A stretch of 64,000 nucleotides of DNA from Veillonella sp. VA137 (GCF_003992015.1 NZ_RQVK01000003.1:80309-144308), one strand, 5' to 3'. Positions 25,823 to 34,171 are shown, counted from the first letter of the stretch. Translations and numbers: made by a program. The notes: generated from the letters alone by a model not told the origin.

Positions 25823-25899
25823 TATTTTACAAGATCAATGATTTGAATTGCTAAACTAATAATAGAAATGACTAAAGTAATCTTTTCATATTTTGTCAT
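25822..25899 (-). CDS. Holin-like type I toxin peptide (25 aa)
   Basis: A 25-residue ORF with an exceptional ribosome site (GGAGGAGGTGG, five bases before ATG). The peptide starts MTKYEKITL, continues with about 15 hydrophobic residues (VISIISLAIQII) and ends DLVK. This M-x-x-Y-E-x-(I/L) start and single span match the putative holin-like toxin group of type I systems. A minus-strand TATAAT at 25968-25973 places the mRNA start at the outer edge of the right inverted arm. The lack of other coding sequence for 850 bp supports it as a real gene; toxicity is inferred. Confidence 0.6.
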   Translation of the reverse strand: MTKYEKITLVISIISLAIQIIDLVK

Positions 25900-26035
25900 A
25901 GCAACCACCTCCTCCCATGGTAGGAAGAGATGAGCCCAACTCACGTTGATGACTCTTCTATGATTTTATTATAGCACAAATATTTACGATACGTTAATAT
26001 TTTATGGTTACTGTATACAGCGCGGTTAATACTTA

Positions 26036-26213
26036 TTTCGTTTATAATCGAAACTATACTAGTATACCTTAATACTTTCGAGTATAGTCGAAATGATATA
26101 CATAAACTCTAATAATTTCGAGTGTAGTCGAAATCACTTGCAAAACATACATATATTTCGACTATAATCGAAATTAGCATTGGAATCTTTCATTGTTTCG
26201 AGTATAATAAAAT
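26036..26213 (+). repeat. Five 18-bp palindromes at exactly 40-bp period
   Basis: Copies start at 26036, 26076, 26116, 26156 and 26196. The consensus is TTTCGA-N6-TCGAAA with a TATA core (for example TTTCGACTATAATCGAAA). The 22-bp spacers between copies are unrelated in sequence. Copies 1-4 keep both arms (copy 1 has one change); copy 5 has lost its right arm and overlaps the promoter of the next gene. Constant spacing with unrelated spacers suggests phased protein-binding sites. It is too short in repeat and spacer to be a standard CRISPR, and no cas gene is present. Confidence 0.9.
26180..26208 (+). promoter_or_regulatory. Promoter of the AAA_14 ATPase gene
   Basis: TTGGAA (26180-26185), 17 bp, TATAAT (26203-26208). 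The -10 lies inside palindrome copy 5, so binding to the palindromes would cover the promoter. The leader is only about 22 nt. Confidence 0.7.
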
Positions 26214-26235
26214 CAATGAAAGCGAGGTGTTAGCT

Positions 26236-27444
26236 ATGGAATATATTAAACGCCCTAAGTACTTAACCCAAATAGAACCATTCATTGATAAGCCTGTAAT
26301 TAAAATTCTCACAGGTATGCGCCGTGTTGGGAAATCTACTTTATTAACGATCATCAAAGATACCATCTTACAAGAAGTATCTGATGAACGCAAAGTTTAT
26401 ATTAACTTTGAATCCTTAGAATTTTTAGAGATAAACAATGCCACATTATTGGCAAAATATCTCATAGAAACAACAAAGCACTTGGATGGGAAGCTTTACT
26501 ATTTCTTTGACGAGATACAGTTAGTGGAAGATTGGGAAAAAGTTGTAAATGGTCTACGTGTTGGTAAAGATTGCGACATCTATATTACTGGTTCCAACTC
26601 CACCTTAATCTCTGGCGAACTTGCTACACTTCTTGCTGGCAGATATGTAGAGTTTGAAATACAGCCATTTACATTTGATGAGTTTATTGAAGTATTCCAA
26701 GAGAAACCCCTGAGTAAGGAAGAGCTGTTCACTAAGTTTATCCAATTAGGTGGCATGCCTACCTTAAAATACTTTAACTTAGAAGAAAATAGTAGTTATA
26801 AATATCTAAATGATGTGTATCATACGGTTTTGATCAAAGACGTATTGACACACAATAAAATTCGCGATGTGGATATTTTCAATCGAATCCTATCATTTAC
26901 TATACAAAATATAGGGTCCCCCGTTTCTGCAACTAGTATTAAAAAATATTTAAAGAGCGAGCATCGGGATGTTTCCATTGATACTATACTGAATTATTTA
27001 GACTATTGTCAGCAAGCTTTCATCCTAAAAAAGGTGTCTAGATTTGATACGGTCGGTAAAAAGAATCTTAAAATTGATGAAAAATATTACCTTACGGATC
27101 ATGGATTTCGGGCTGCCAAAGGGTATTCTAATACGAAAGATATTGAAAGAACCCTGGAAAATATCATATATATTGAGCTAATTTCTAGAGGATATACCGT
27201 AGAAATTGGGAAGGTAAAAGATATGGAAATCGACTTTATTGCTACGAAGGATAAAGAACGAGTATACTATCAAGTGTCCTATCTTATGGAAACAGAAGCT
27301 ACACGACAACGTGAATTTGGTGTGTATGCGCATGTACAAGATAATTACCCTAAATTTGTTCTCTCCATGGATACCGTTGACTTTAGCCAAGATGGAATCG
27401 TTCACAAACATGTGATTGATTTCTTGTTGGAAAACAGTTTATAA
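26236..27444 (+). CDS. AAA_14/DUF4143 ATPase
   Basis: 402 aa from the ATG at 26236, which has GAGG 8 bases upstream; a slightly longer reading lacks this. Walker A GMRRVGKST lies at 27-35, Walker B YYFFDEIQ at 88-95, and sensor-like YITGSNS at 117-122, followed by the usual LLAGRYVEFEIQPFTFDEF. The second half is DUF4143, ending in a nuclease-like fold segment (MEIDFIATK...VYYQVSY) with Gln where Glu would be expected in PD-(D/E)XK enzymes. The family is common, and its function is not settled. The palindrome array upstream suggests it is autoregulated or acts on these sites. A fossil relative lies 600 bp upstream. Confidence 0.85.
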   Translation: MEYIKRPKYLTQIEPFIDKPVIKILTGMRRVGKSTLLTIIKDTILQEVSDERKVYINFESLEFLEINNATLLAKYLIETTKHLDGKLYYFFDEIQLVEDWEKVVNGLRVGKDCDIYITGSNSTLISGELATLLAGRYVEFEIQPFTFDEFIEVFQEKPLSKEELFTKFIQLGGMPTLKYFNLEENSSYKYLNDVYHTVLIKDVLTHNKIRDVDIFNRILSFTIQNIGSPVSATSIKKYLKSEHRDVSIDTILNYLDYCQQAFILKKVSRFDTVGKKNLKIDEKYYLTDHGFRAAKGYSNTKDIERTLENIIYIELISRGYTVEIGKVKDMEIDFIATKDKERVYYQVSYLMETEATRQREFGVYAHVQDNYPKFVLSMDTVDFSQDGIVHKHVIDFLLENSL

Positions 27445-27533
27445 ATGTATAAATGCTATCATAAGAATGTACAGAAATGATGATATAAGACTGTACTAAA
27501 TGAATAGCCCCCACATTCTAGTATAAAGTATAC

Positions 27534-27564
27534 AAAAGCACAGGGCTCGCGTCCCTGTGCTTTT
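27534..27564. terminator. Bidirectional terminator after the AAA_14 gene
   Basis: AAAAGCACAGGG (27534-27545) pairs perfectly with CCCTGTGCTTTT (27553-27564) around a 7-nt loop. It serves the ATPase gene on the plus strand and the small antitoxin-like gene on the minus strand, whose stop codon it touches. Confidence 0.85.
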
Positions 27565-27764
27565 TATATACCATATTTCTTCATAAAAAATGCATCTACT
27601 TCATCTATACCATAGGTTTTATCATTCTTTAACGAATCTATTCCTTTTTGCAATTCCTTATCTAATTCTTCCTTCGATAAACTAGCTAAGGATACTAATG
27701 TATCCGGTTTATTTTCTTTTGGTACCGCATGTGTATTTTTAGATACACGACCTATATTCCCCAT
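27564..27764 (-). CDS. Small antitoxin-like protein
   Basis: 66 aa, charged. The C-terminal half (ELDKELQKGIDSLKNDKTYGIDEVDAFFMKKYGI, given here only as a pattern: E-L-x-x-G-x-x-x-x-x-x-G with a D-E-V and a final K-Y-G) resembles the tail of RelB/ParD-associated antitoxins. The N-terminus lacks a recognisable DNA-binding fold. GGATAGG precedes the ATG. No toxin-sized ORF was found beside it, so it is an orphan or the remains of a lost pair. The family call is tentative. Confidence 0.45.
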   Translation of the reverse strand: MGNIGRVSKNTHAVPKENKPDTLVSLASLSKEELDKELQKGIDSLKNDKTYGIDEVDAFFMKKYGI

Positions 27765-28055
27765 ATTTATATACCTATCCTTTTTATTTCATTAATGGCT
27801 TTATTTTTATAATACCGCTACTAAATACTAATACACTATTGTTTTAACTTTTATCTAATATCATTATACACTGCTGCATCAAAGCTCACAACACTCTACC
27901 TATTAATCATCTCTCCCCCTATCTTTTTAGTATGCATTTTTAGTATAATAAGAGGTAGTTTATAACTATATACCTATGAAAGCGTGCATTCTATCCAGGC
28001 TTTCATAATAATTCATAAATATATTGTTATTATAGATAAGGTAGGAGTTACTTTC

Positions 28056-29084
28056 ATGGAAAAGAAACTGATTTTTAATGAACATGGTGACCGTGGCACG
28101 CAAAGTATGGTGGGCGGTAATACGACGAATTTACGGGAATGGAATCGTATTAAGTACGATTGGGCGAATACATTGTATCGCACGATGCTGAACAATTTCT
28201 GGATTCCTGAAGAAATTTCTTTGAACGAAGATATTAAGCAATTCCCTTATTTAACGGACAGCGAGCGCCGTGCATTTGACAAAATTATTTCCTTCTTAAA
28301 CTTCTTGGACTCCATTCAAAGCGAGAACTTGCCAAACTTAAGCCGTTATATTACAGCATCTGAAGTGGCTTCTTTATTGAATATCCAAGCATTCCAAGAA
28401 GAAATTCACGCTCAATCCTATTCTTATATTTTGGATACGGTAACGAATCCAATTACTCGTGACCGCATTTATGATGAGTGGCGTACAGACGAGCATTTAT
28501 TGGCTCGTAACCGTTTCATCGCCGACATTTACCAACGCTTCAGTGATGAACCATCAGAACACAATTTGATCCGTACAATCATGGCGAATTACATCTTAGA
28601 AGGCATTTATTTCTACTCTGGATTTAGCTTCTTCTACACATTGGCTCGCCAAGGCAAAATGACTGCTACTTCCACAATCTTTAAATATATCAATCGTGAC
28701 GAAGTAACTCACTTAGTATTGTTCCAAAACATTATCCGTGAACTTCGCATCGAACGCCCTGAATTATTCACTGCTGAACTAGAAGCTGAGTTAACACAAA
28801 TGCTTCGTGAAGGTACTGAAAATGAAATTGCTTGGGGCCAATACATCACTGATGACAAAATCTTGGGCATCAACAACACATTAATCGAACGCTACATCAA
28901 ATACTTAGCGAACCAACGTGCTGATTCCATCGGCTTGCAACCATTATATCCAGACATCAAGGAAAATCCTATGGCTTGGATTGAAAGTTTCTCCAACTTG
29001 AACAGCACAAAAACTGACTTCTTTGAGGCGAAAGTTACAAACTATACAAAAGCTGCTGCATTCGATTTCGACGATTTGGAGTAA
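28056..29084 (+). CDS. nrdB: Ribonucleoside-diphosphate reductase class Ia, beta subunit
   Basis: 342 aa from the ATG at 28056 (GTAGGAG upstream); a longer in-frame reading starting at 27984 has an unlike-NrdB hydrophobic N-terminus and runs through a leader hairpin (27977-28005), so it is rejected. Residues that hold the di-metal site are all present: LDSIQ (Asp), EEIHAQSY (Glu, His and, four after the His, the radical Tyr), LEGIYFY (Glu), and RDEVTHL (Glu, His). It makes the tyrosyl radical used by NrdA. The final FDFDDLE is the NrdA-docking tail. It has its own terminator. Confidence 0.95.
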   Translation: MEKKLIFNEHGDRGTQSMVGGNTTNLREWNRIKYDWANTLYRTMLNNFWIPEEISLNEDIKQFPYLTDSERRAFDKIISFLNFLDSIQSENLPNLSRYITASEVASLLNIQAFQEEIHAQSYSYILDTVTNPITRDRIYDEWRTDEHLLARNRFIADIYQRFSDEPSEHNLIRTIMANYILEGIYFYSGFSFFYTLARQGKMTATSTIFKYINRDEVTHLVLFQNIIRELRIERPELFTAELEAELTQMLREGTENEIAWGQYITDDKILGINNTLIERYIKYLANQRADSIGLQPLYPDIKENPMAWIESFSNLNSTKTDFFEAKVTNYTKAAAFDFDDLE

Positions 29085-29108
29085 TAATGCCTATAAGCTT
29101 ATATACAT

Positions 29109-29147
29109 AAAAGCTACACGTAGATATATTCTACTGTGTAGCTTTTT
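29109..29147 (+). terminator. nrdB terminator
   Basis: AAAAGCTACAC (29109-29119) pairs with GTGTAGCTTTT (from 29136) with a T-run at the end. Confidence 0.85.
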
Positions 29148-29173
29148 GTTTTCCCTATTACTCTGTAAATTTT

Positions 29174-29252
29174 ACAACTTTAAAATTCAATGAGCTTTAT
29201 ACTTATCTAGGCTCATTGCTATTAAAACCAACTCCTGTTGACCTATAACTCT
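29174..29252. repeat. Third copy of the 54-bp intergenic repeat
   Basis: Matches the tandem pair at 18368-18499, including the leading ACAACTTTAAAATTCAATG block, then CTAGGCTCATTGCTATTA, ACCAACTC and CTATAACTC. It lies between the nrdB terminator and the convergent brnQ gene. Confidence 0.7.
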
Positions 29253-29318
29253 TATTTGATTACAAAAAAATATTGGAACTACCCATATAAGAGTAGTTCC
29301 AACATATATAAAAGAATC

Positions 29319-30650
29319 TTAGTTTGCTTTCACCAACGCCCGATGAATCAATCCAATCACAAATCCTACACCGCCGAACACAACCCAATCCATACCGATG
29401 CCGTGCATTGGCACTTGTGTAGCGAAGAACTGTCCTAGGCTACCTAAGTCTACGCTCGCCGTTTCTAAGCCAGATACAAGGGCTGTAATGAAGGTTGCCC
29501 CTACTGTCCAGGCATACACGCATTGGCGACCATTGAATACTGGATGTAAAAACGCCAATACAATCAATGCGATGGATAATGGGTACAGGAACATCAATAC
29601 AGGAATGGCTGCGGTAATGATGGTTTTCAATCCAAACATGCCTACCCCGAAAGAAATCAATACGAACAGTACTGCATAGGCTTTATAGGATAAACCACCA
29701 AATTGTGTACTAAAGTACTGCCCGCAAGAGGTAACCAGTCCAATGCTCGTCGTCAAACACGCTAGCAATACGATAACTGCCAAGATCATAGCCCCTAAGT
29801 CGCCGAATAATAAGCGAGCTGATTCTGCTAATACAGGTGCTCCCGTATCTAGGATGCCTAGCTGTTCTACGCTAGTAGCGCCTAAGCTGGCAATGAATAC
29901 ATAGACCACACCTAAGCAACCTACGGCGATTAAGCCAGCTTTCAGTGTAGCACGTGTAATTTCATCACGTGTTTGTGCCCCTGAAAGCGTCACAAATTCG
30001 ATGACCAAAATGCCAAATACGAAGGATGCCAACGCATCTAATGTGTTGTACCCATCTAAGAACCCTTGTAAGAAAGCTGTTCCACTAGTAGCGTAAGCCT
30101 CTGTTGGCGTACCGTAGCTCCCCAAAGGAGTAATCAAAGATTTAATAATCAACACCACAATTGTCACTAACAAGGCTGGTGTTAACACTTTACCAATGCG
30201 ATTCACCAGTTTTTGTGGATTAATAGATAGCCACAAGGTCAATAGGAAGAAAGCAATGAGGAACAGGGTTTGTGCTGTATCCGAGGCAGCACCGCCTAAG
30301 AATGGTTTTACTGCAATTTCATAGGATACAGTCCCCGTACGAGGAATCGCAAAGGCAGGGCCGATAGATATATATAATGCCAATGTAAATAAGACCCCAA
30401 ATACTGGATGTACGCGGCTAGCCAAACTTTGTACATTGCGACTACCAGAGTAGCCCATAGCCATTACCCCTAATAATGGCAGGCCTACACCAGTGACGAT
30501 AAACCCTAAAATAGCCCACCACACATTAGTACCAGCATGTTGACCTAAGGTAGCGGGGAAGATTAAGTTACCTGCCCCAAAGAATAAAGCAAACAGCATC
30601 AGGCCGATAGCAATATAGGCTCGCCCTGATAATTGAGTATGATCTGACAT
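29319..30650 (-). CDS. brnQ: Branched-chain amino acid:cation symporter
   Basis: 443 aa from the ATG at 30650, which has AAAGGAG just upstream; a start seven codons earlier would put that ribosome site inside the gene. About 12 membrane spans. The N-terminus (LFALFFGAGNLIFPATLGQHAG) is the LIVCS family signature with the sodium-site region. It imports leucine, isoleucine and valine with Na+ or H+. It stands alone, convergent with nrdB. Confidence 0.93.
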   Translation of the reverse strand: MSDHTQLSGRAYIAIGLMLFALFFGAGNLIFPATLGQHAGTNVWWAILGFIVTGVGLPLLGVMAMGYSGSRNVQSLASRVHPVFGVLFTLALYISIGPAFAIPRTGTVSYEIAVKPFLGGAASDTAQTLFLIAFFLLTLWLSINPQKLVNRIGKVLTPALLVTIVVLIIKSLITPLGSYGTPTEAYATSGTAFLQGFLDGYNTLDALASFVFGILVIEFVTLSGAQTRDEITRATLKAGLIAVGCLGVVYVFIASLGATSVEQLGILDTGAPVLAESARLLFGDLGAMILAVIVLLACLTTSIGLVTSCGQYFSTQFGGLSYKAYAVLFVLISFGVGMFGLKTIITAAIPVLMFLYPLSIALIVLAFLHPVFNGRQCVYAWTVGATFITALVSGLETASVDLGSLGQFFATQVPMHGIGMDWVVFGGVGFVIGLIHRALVKAN

Positions 30651-30750
30651 ACGCTCTCCTTTCAAATACATTCTATACTAACAAATATACACTGTATAAA
30701 AACAATTTTTATGCTTATTTTCTTATTATATCTAATTATAGACGAAATAA

Positions 30751-30780
30751 AAAGCCATTTCCCTCGTCGGAAATGGCTTT
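30751..30780 (-). terminator. Terminator of the molybdopterin oxidoreductase gene
   Basis: A perfect 12-bp stem (AAAGCCATTTCC and complement) with a 6-nt loop, then TTATTT on the minus strand, 78 bp past the stop codon. Confidence 0.8.
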
Positions 30781-30857
30781 GTCTATACTGATTATGCATA
30801 TACAGGCGAGCTATAATTGATAGATAAATTACATGGATTAACTATAGCCTACCCTTT

Positions 30858-32861
30858 TTAATCGCATGGTTCTACATCCACTTTTACATCGTAAAATGTA
30901 CTTCCCCAACCATAGTCAGTAGGTCGTGAGGCAGTCAGCACATTCATAGTATATGTTGGATCATGAGACTGCGATTGCCACCATACGCCACAGCTCACAA
31001 TCGTCCCTTTAGCCACCGTGTCGTCAATGCCCAAAGCAATTCGCAAGGACCCTCGCTCATTATACAAGCTCACAAACTCGCTGTGTAATACCCCTTTGCT
31101 GAGAGCATCCTCTGGATGCATGCGAGCCATCATCTGAGGTACATCCGCTTGTAACTCGCAAAAAGAAGAGTCCAATATGCGTGGGTCTGTTCCATTGATG
31201 AGGAAGAACTCCGCCGTATCCCCATGAGCTTCACGATACACAGGATATGGATCAGCCTCTATTGGATTGTATAACTCGATTTTACCTGATGGTGTACCGT
31301 ACTCCAGCTTATACGTGTCTGATAAGTCCATTTCCACCAGCTCCCCTGCCAAGATTCTATCTTGTATATCTACTGGAATCGATGCATGTCGTACAATGTC
31401 TTCTATCATCTCTAGCTCTGACATGGCAAACACAGGATTATCAATACCCATCGCTTTGGCAATGCTACAGATAGTATTCCAATTAGAACGACTTTCACCA
31501 ACTGGAGGAATGGCTTGATACCCACAACCGATGGTGTAATGTCCGTAGGAATTATATACATCATTGTGCTCTACAGACGATGTGGCAGGGAGTACAATGT
31601 CCGCATACTTCGCCGTATCTGTCATAAATCGTTCATGAACGACTGTGAACAGGTCCTCTCTCGATAATCCTTTACGCACCACTGTTTGGTCCGGCGATGT
31701 CACCGCTGGATTACTAGAGTATACATATAAGGCTTTAATCGGTGGGTTAGCTGCTTCTGTTAACATCGGTCCTAAATGAATCATTGGGTTCAATCGGGTT
31801 TCTTTCGTCTGAAAGCGCTCCCAGCTGACACACTTACCGCCAACAAATTGACTACCTGATGCACTCGATAACAAGCCCCCTCCTTTTTGTAGATATGCGC
31901 CCACCAAAGCCGGTAGTGCTACCACACACCGCACTGTATTGGCTCCATTTCCATACCGCGAAAGCCCACTACCTAGGCGAATAAATGGTGCCATCGCACT
32001 TCCATAGGCACGAGCAAACTGAATGATTCGTTCCTCTGGCACGCCTGTGATTTGCGCTACTTTCGATGGAGGATACTGAGAAATGACAGTATCCCGGAAT
32101 CCTTCATAGCCTTGTACATAACGATCGATAAACTCCTCATTCACCAATCCTTCTTTGGCTAACACATGAGCTACCCCCAAGGCGAAAGCGCCATCTGTGC
32201 CCGGCCGCAAAATAATGACTTCATCCGCTAATTTTGTTGTCTCTGTGTGGTGGGTATCAATTACCCACAGCTTAGCACCTTGTTGACGAGCTATGGTCAC
32301 ATCGTGTAAGACATGTACATCCGTCGCCACTGCATTGAGGCTCCACAGCACCACGCAATCACTGTGTTGTATATCTTGTGGACGATTCCCCAACGTGTTT
32401 CCCATAAGGCTAGCCCAACCATATCGCTTTGCGGGGGAACAAATTCCCTTATCTTGACGGGTAGCACCTAATATAGCAAAGAGCGGATCCCCTGCGCTTT
32501 TTTGTAAAATTCCCATGGTTCCTGCATAGGAATAAGGCATGATACTTTCAGAACCATAGGTGTCGATACAATATTGAAATCGCTCTGCAATTTCTTGTAA
32601 TGCTTCGTCCCATGTGATAGGTGTAAATTGGCCGCTTCCCTTAGGGCCTGTACGGCGCAAAGGGGTGGTCAGACGTCCACTATGGTGGACGGTTCGTTCA
32701 TAATGTTGCATTTTTTGGCACAGTGTTCCTCGTGTGAAACTATGCGTTTTCATACCTCGTACCTGTTGCAACTGGTCTCCCTCAATGGTCAAGGTCAATC
32801 CACAGGCATCTGGGCAATCATAGGGACATACTGATGTCCTTGTCTGTATGGGCTTCATCAT
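30858..32861 (-). CDS. Molybdopterin oxidoreductase, DMSO reductase family
   Basis: 667 aa, single polypeptide. The N-terminal 4Fe-4S site is CPYDCPDACG plus TLCQKM; then come the molybdopterin-guanine dinucleotide domains and a C-terminal dinucleotide-binding beta barrel from about 545 (FFLINGTDPR). No Tat signal is visible, so it should be cytoplasmic. It has no partner iron-sulfur or membrane subunit nearby. The substrate is unknown; it resembles the broadly annotated anaerobic dehydrogenase group. The gene just upstream, 13 bp away, encodes an acidic protein and may be co-transcribed. Confidence 0.8.
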   Translation of the reverse strand: MMKPIQTRTSVCPYDCPDACGLTLTIEGDQLQQVRGMKTHSFTRGTLCQKMQHYERTVHHSGRLTTPLRRTGPKGSGQFTPITWDEALQEIAERFQYCIDTYGSESIMPYSYAGTMGILQKSAGDPLFAILGATRQDKGICSPAKRYGWASLMGNTLGNRPQDIQHSDCVVLWSLNAVATDVHVLHDVTIARQQGAKLWVIDTHHTETTKLADEVIILRPGTDGAFALGVAHVLAKEGLVNEEFIDRYVQGYEGFRDTVISQYPPSKVAQITGVPEERIIQFARAYGSAMAPFIRLGSGLSRYGNGANTVRCVVALPALVGAYLQKGGGLLSSASGSQFVGGKCVSWERFQTKETRLNPMIHLGPMLTEAANPPIKALYVYSSNPAVTSPDQTVVRKGLSREDLFTVVHERFMTDTAKYADIVLPATSSVEHNDVYNSYGHYTIGCGYQAIPPVGESRSNWNTICSIAKAMGIDNPVFAMSELEMIEDIVRHASIPVDIQDRILAGELVEMDLSDTYKLEYGTPSGKIELYNPIEADPYPVYREAHGDTAEFFLINGTDPRILDSSFCELQADVPQMMARMHPEDALSKGVLHSEFVSLYNERGSLRIALGIDDTVAKGTIVSCGVWWQSQSHDPTYTMNVLTASRPTDYGWGSTFYDVKVDVEPCD

Positions 32862-32874
32862 TATTCATTCCTTA

Positions 32875-33351
32875 CTAGTCATCATCAAAGTCATCAAACA
32901 AGTCAACGTCAACGTCAAAGTCGAAGTCAAAACTATCTCCAGAATCATGACTGTAGTGATCAGAGTCTTCGGACTCTCGCTCGTCATATTCTAACTCATC
33001 TTCCATAATATCATTATAGTTGTCACGGAAAAACCGGTCTTGTTCTGTTTCATTTGCATCGGGAGAATCATAGTCTTCATTAGAGTCTTCTGACAATACA
33101 TCTGATTGTCTATAATCGCGAATCGTCATGGATGCATAAGGGTCCACAGGTCCACTGTTTTCCGCTGAATCTTCAATTTCTACCATATCCATAGCTCGAT
33201 TCAAATCTTTAGGCGTTCCCTCTTGTTGCACCATATCCAAAAACTCATCCGAACTTACTTCACTTACTAGGGTATCCATATCTTCTACCACTGATGGATC
33301 CTTTTGTGGTTCTATGGTTTGTAATTGACCTTTTTGTAAAAATCGATTCAT
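32875..33351 (-). CDS. Acidic hypothetical protein
   Basis: 158 aa, not recognised. It is rich in Asp, Glu and Ser, with almost no Lys in the second half. The last 25 residues alternate Asp with Phe or Val (FDFDFDVDVDLFDDFDDD), an unusual pattern that could bind cations or a basic partner. There is no signal peptide, membrane span or known motif. It lies 13 bp upstream of the molybdopterin enzyme and is probably in the same transcript. It is likely disordered. Confidence 0.65.
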   Translation of the reverse strand: MNRFLQKGQLQTIEPQKDPSVVEDMDTLVSEVSSDEFLDMVQQEGTPKDLNRAMDMVEIEDSAENSGPVDPYASMTIRDYRQSDVLSEDSNEDYDSPDANETEQDRFFRDNYNDIMEDELEYDERESEDSDHYSHDSGDSFDFDFDVDVDLFDDFDDD

Positions 33352-33467
33352 TCTCTGCCGCCCCTTTCTCCATCTCTCAACTATTATATGTATTATACCA
33401 CCTATAGCTAGATTTTCACTATATCCCCTTATCTATCACCTTGTAAAGGTATCCCCTATATACTGAA

Positions 33468-33489
33468 AGGACCCCTGAACAGGGGTCCT
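33468..33489 (-). terminator. dps terminator
   Basis: AGGACCCCTG and its complement with a 2-nt loop, then TTTCAG on the minus strand. It lies about 105 bp past dps. A tandem repeat of TATAGTTGTATAG adjoins it (33495-33521). Confidence 0.65.
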
Positions 33490-33593
33490 CATGTATAGTT
33501 GTATAGTATAGTTGTATAGTGTTAGTAATGTTCAGGATAGTATCACATATAATGGAGTGTATGTGATTAGTTCGATGTTACTTTCAGGAGGAG

Positions 33594-34028
33594 TTAGCCT
33601 AAAGTAGCACGTAAGAACCATAATTGTTTTTCATAGTAAGCGATGTGATCTTCCATGATAGCTACTAATCCAAAGTTGCCTTCTTCATCAGCAGATTCAC
33701 GAATGGCACGAGCTTCTTTATTCAACAATTCAAAGTCTCCTACTAAGAATTTATAAACTTGTTCTACAGAGAATTTGTTGCCTGGTTCTTCTTTTAAAGA
33801 TGCAATTTCTAAATATTTTGCCACATGTACTACAGGTTCTTCACCTTGCATTTTTACATGTTCAGCCACTGCATCATAATAGTCGAATGCTACATCGTAG
33901 ACTTCTTCTAAATATTTGTGAGCTGGCACAAATTGAGATCCTACTACATTAAAATGGAAATTGTGAAGTTTAATATTCCAAATTGCTAAGTTTGCAATAT
34001 ATTGGTTGACTGCTTGTAAGTTTTTCAT
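33594..34028 (-). CDS. dps: Dps-family ferritin-like DNA-protection protein
   Basis: 144 aa from the ATG at 34028 (GGAGAACAAG upstream); a longer reading adds 16 residues without support. The Dps pattern is present: KLHNFHFNVVG with the ferroxidase His and VPAHKYLEEVYDVAFDYYDAVAEHV, with acidic ligands. It stores iron oxidised by H2O2 and shields DNA. A perfect 10-bp palindrome (34054-34076) sits just before the ribosome site, so peroxide- or metal-dependent repression is likely. Confidence 0.88.
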   Translation of the reverse strand: MKNLQAVNQYIANLAIWNIKLHNFHFNVVGSQFVPAHKYLEEVYDVAFDYYDAVAEHVKMQGEEPVVHVAKYLEIASLKEEPGNKFSVEQVYKFLVGDFELLNKEARAIRESADEEGNFGLVAIMEDHIAYYEKQLWFLRATLG

Positions 34029-34053
34029 AACTTGTTCTCCTTTTCTTAGTTTT

Positions 34054-34076
34054 TTGCTAATTAGTATAATTAGCAA
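34054..34076 (-). promoter_or_regulatory. Palindromic operator upstream of dps
   Basis: TTGCTAATTA, three bases, TAATTAGCAA: perfect arms of 10 bp, with TATACT of the minus strand at its centre, beside a second A+T palindrome (AATAATTATT). The position fits a repressor site. It is not a close match to a PerR or Fur box. Confidence 0.5.
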
Positions 34077-34171
34077 TTAATAATTATTATTTGTTATGTA
34101 CATATCTTAGCATAGTATATTAGAAAATGCAATAGTTTTTCATATAGTTTATCGAAATATTTGAATGTAAA

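Larger units (their letters stand above)
25709..25960. repeat. Inverted arms flanking the holin-like toxin gene
   Basis: The left arm has AGAAGAGTCTTCAACGTG (25709-25726) and, 7 bases later, GTTAGGCTCATCTC (25734-25747). The right arm (25929-25960) has the complements of both blocks with one mismatch in each and only one base between them. Both predicted transcription starts fall at the outer edge of an arm. The 5' end of a full-length toxin mRNA could therefore pair with its own 3' end. Confidence 0.75.

Noticed and set aside
26036..26213. CRISPR array
   Set aside because: The repeats are only 18 bp, the spacers 22 bp, there are five units, the repeats are full palindromes with promoter-like cores, and no cas gene is near.
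27984..28055. Upstream extension of nrdB
   Set aside because: The added residues are hydrophobic and unlike NrdB, they cross a leader hairpin, and a good ribosome site precedes the ATG at 28056.
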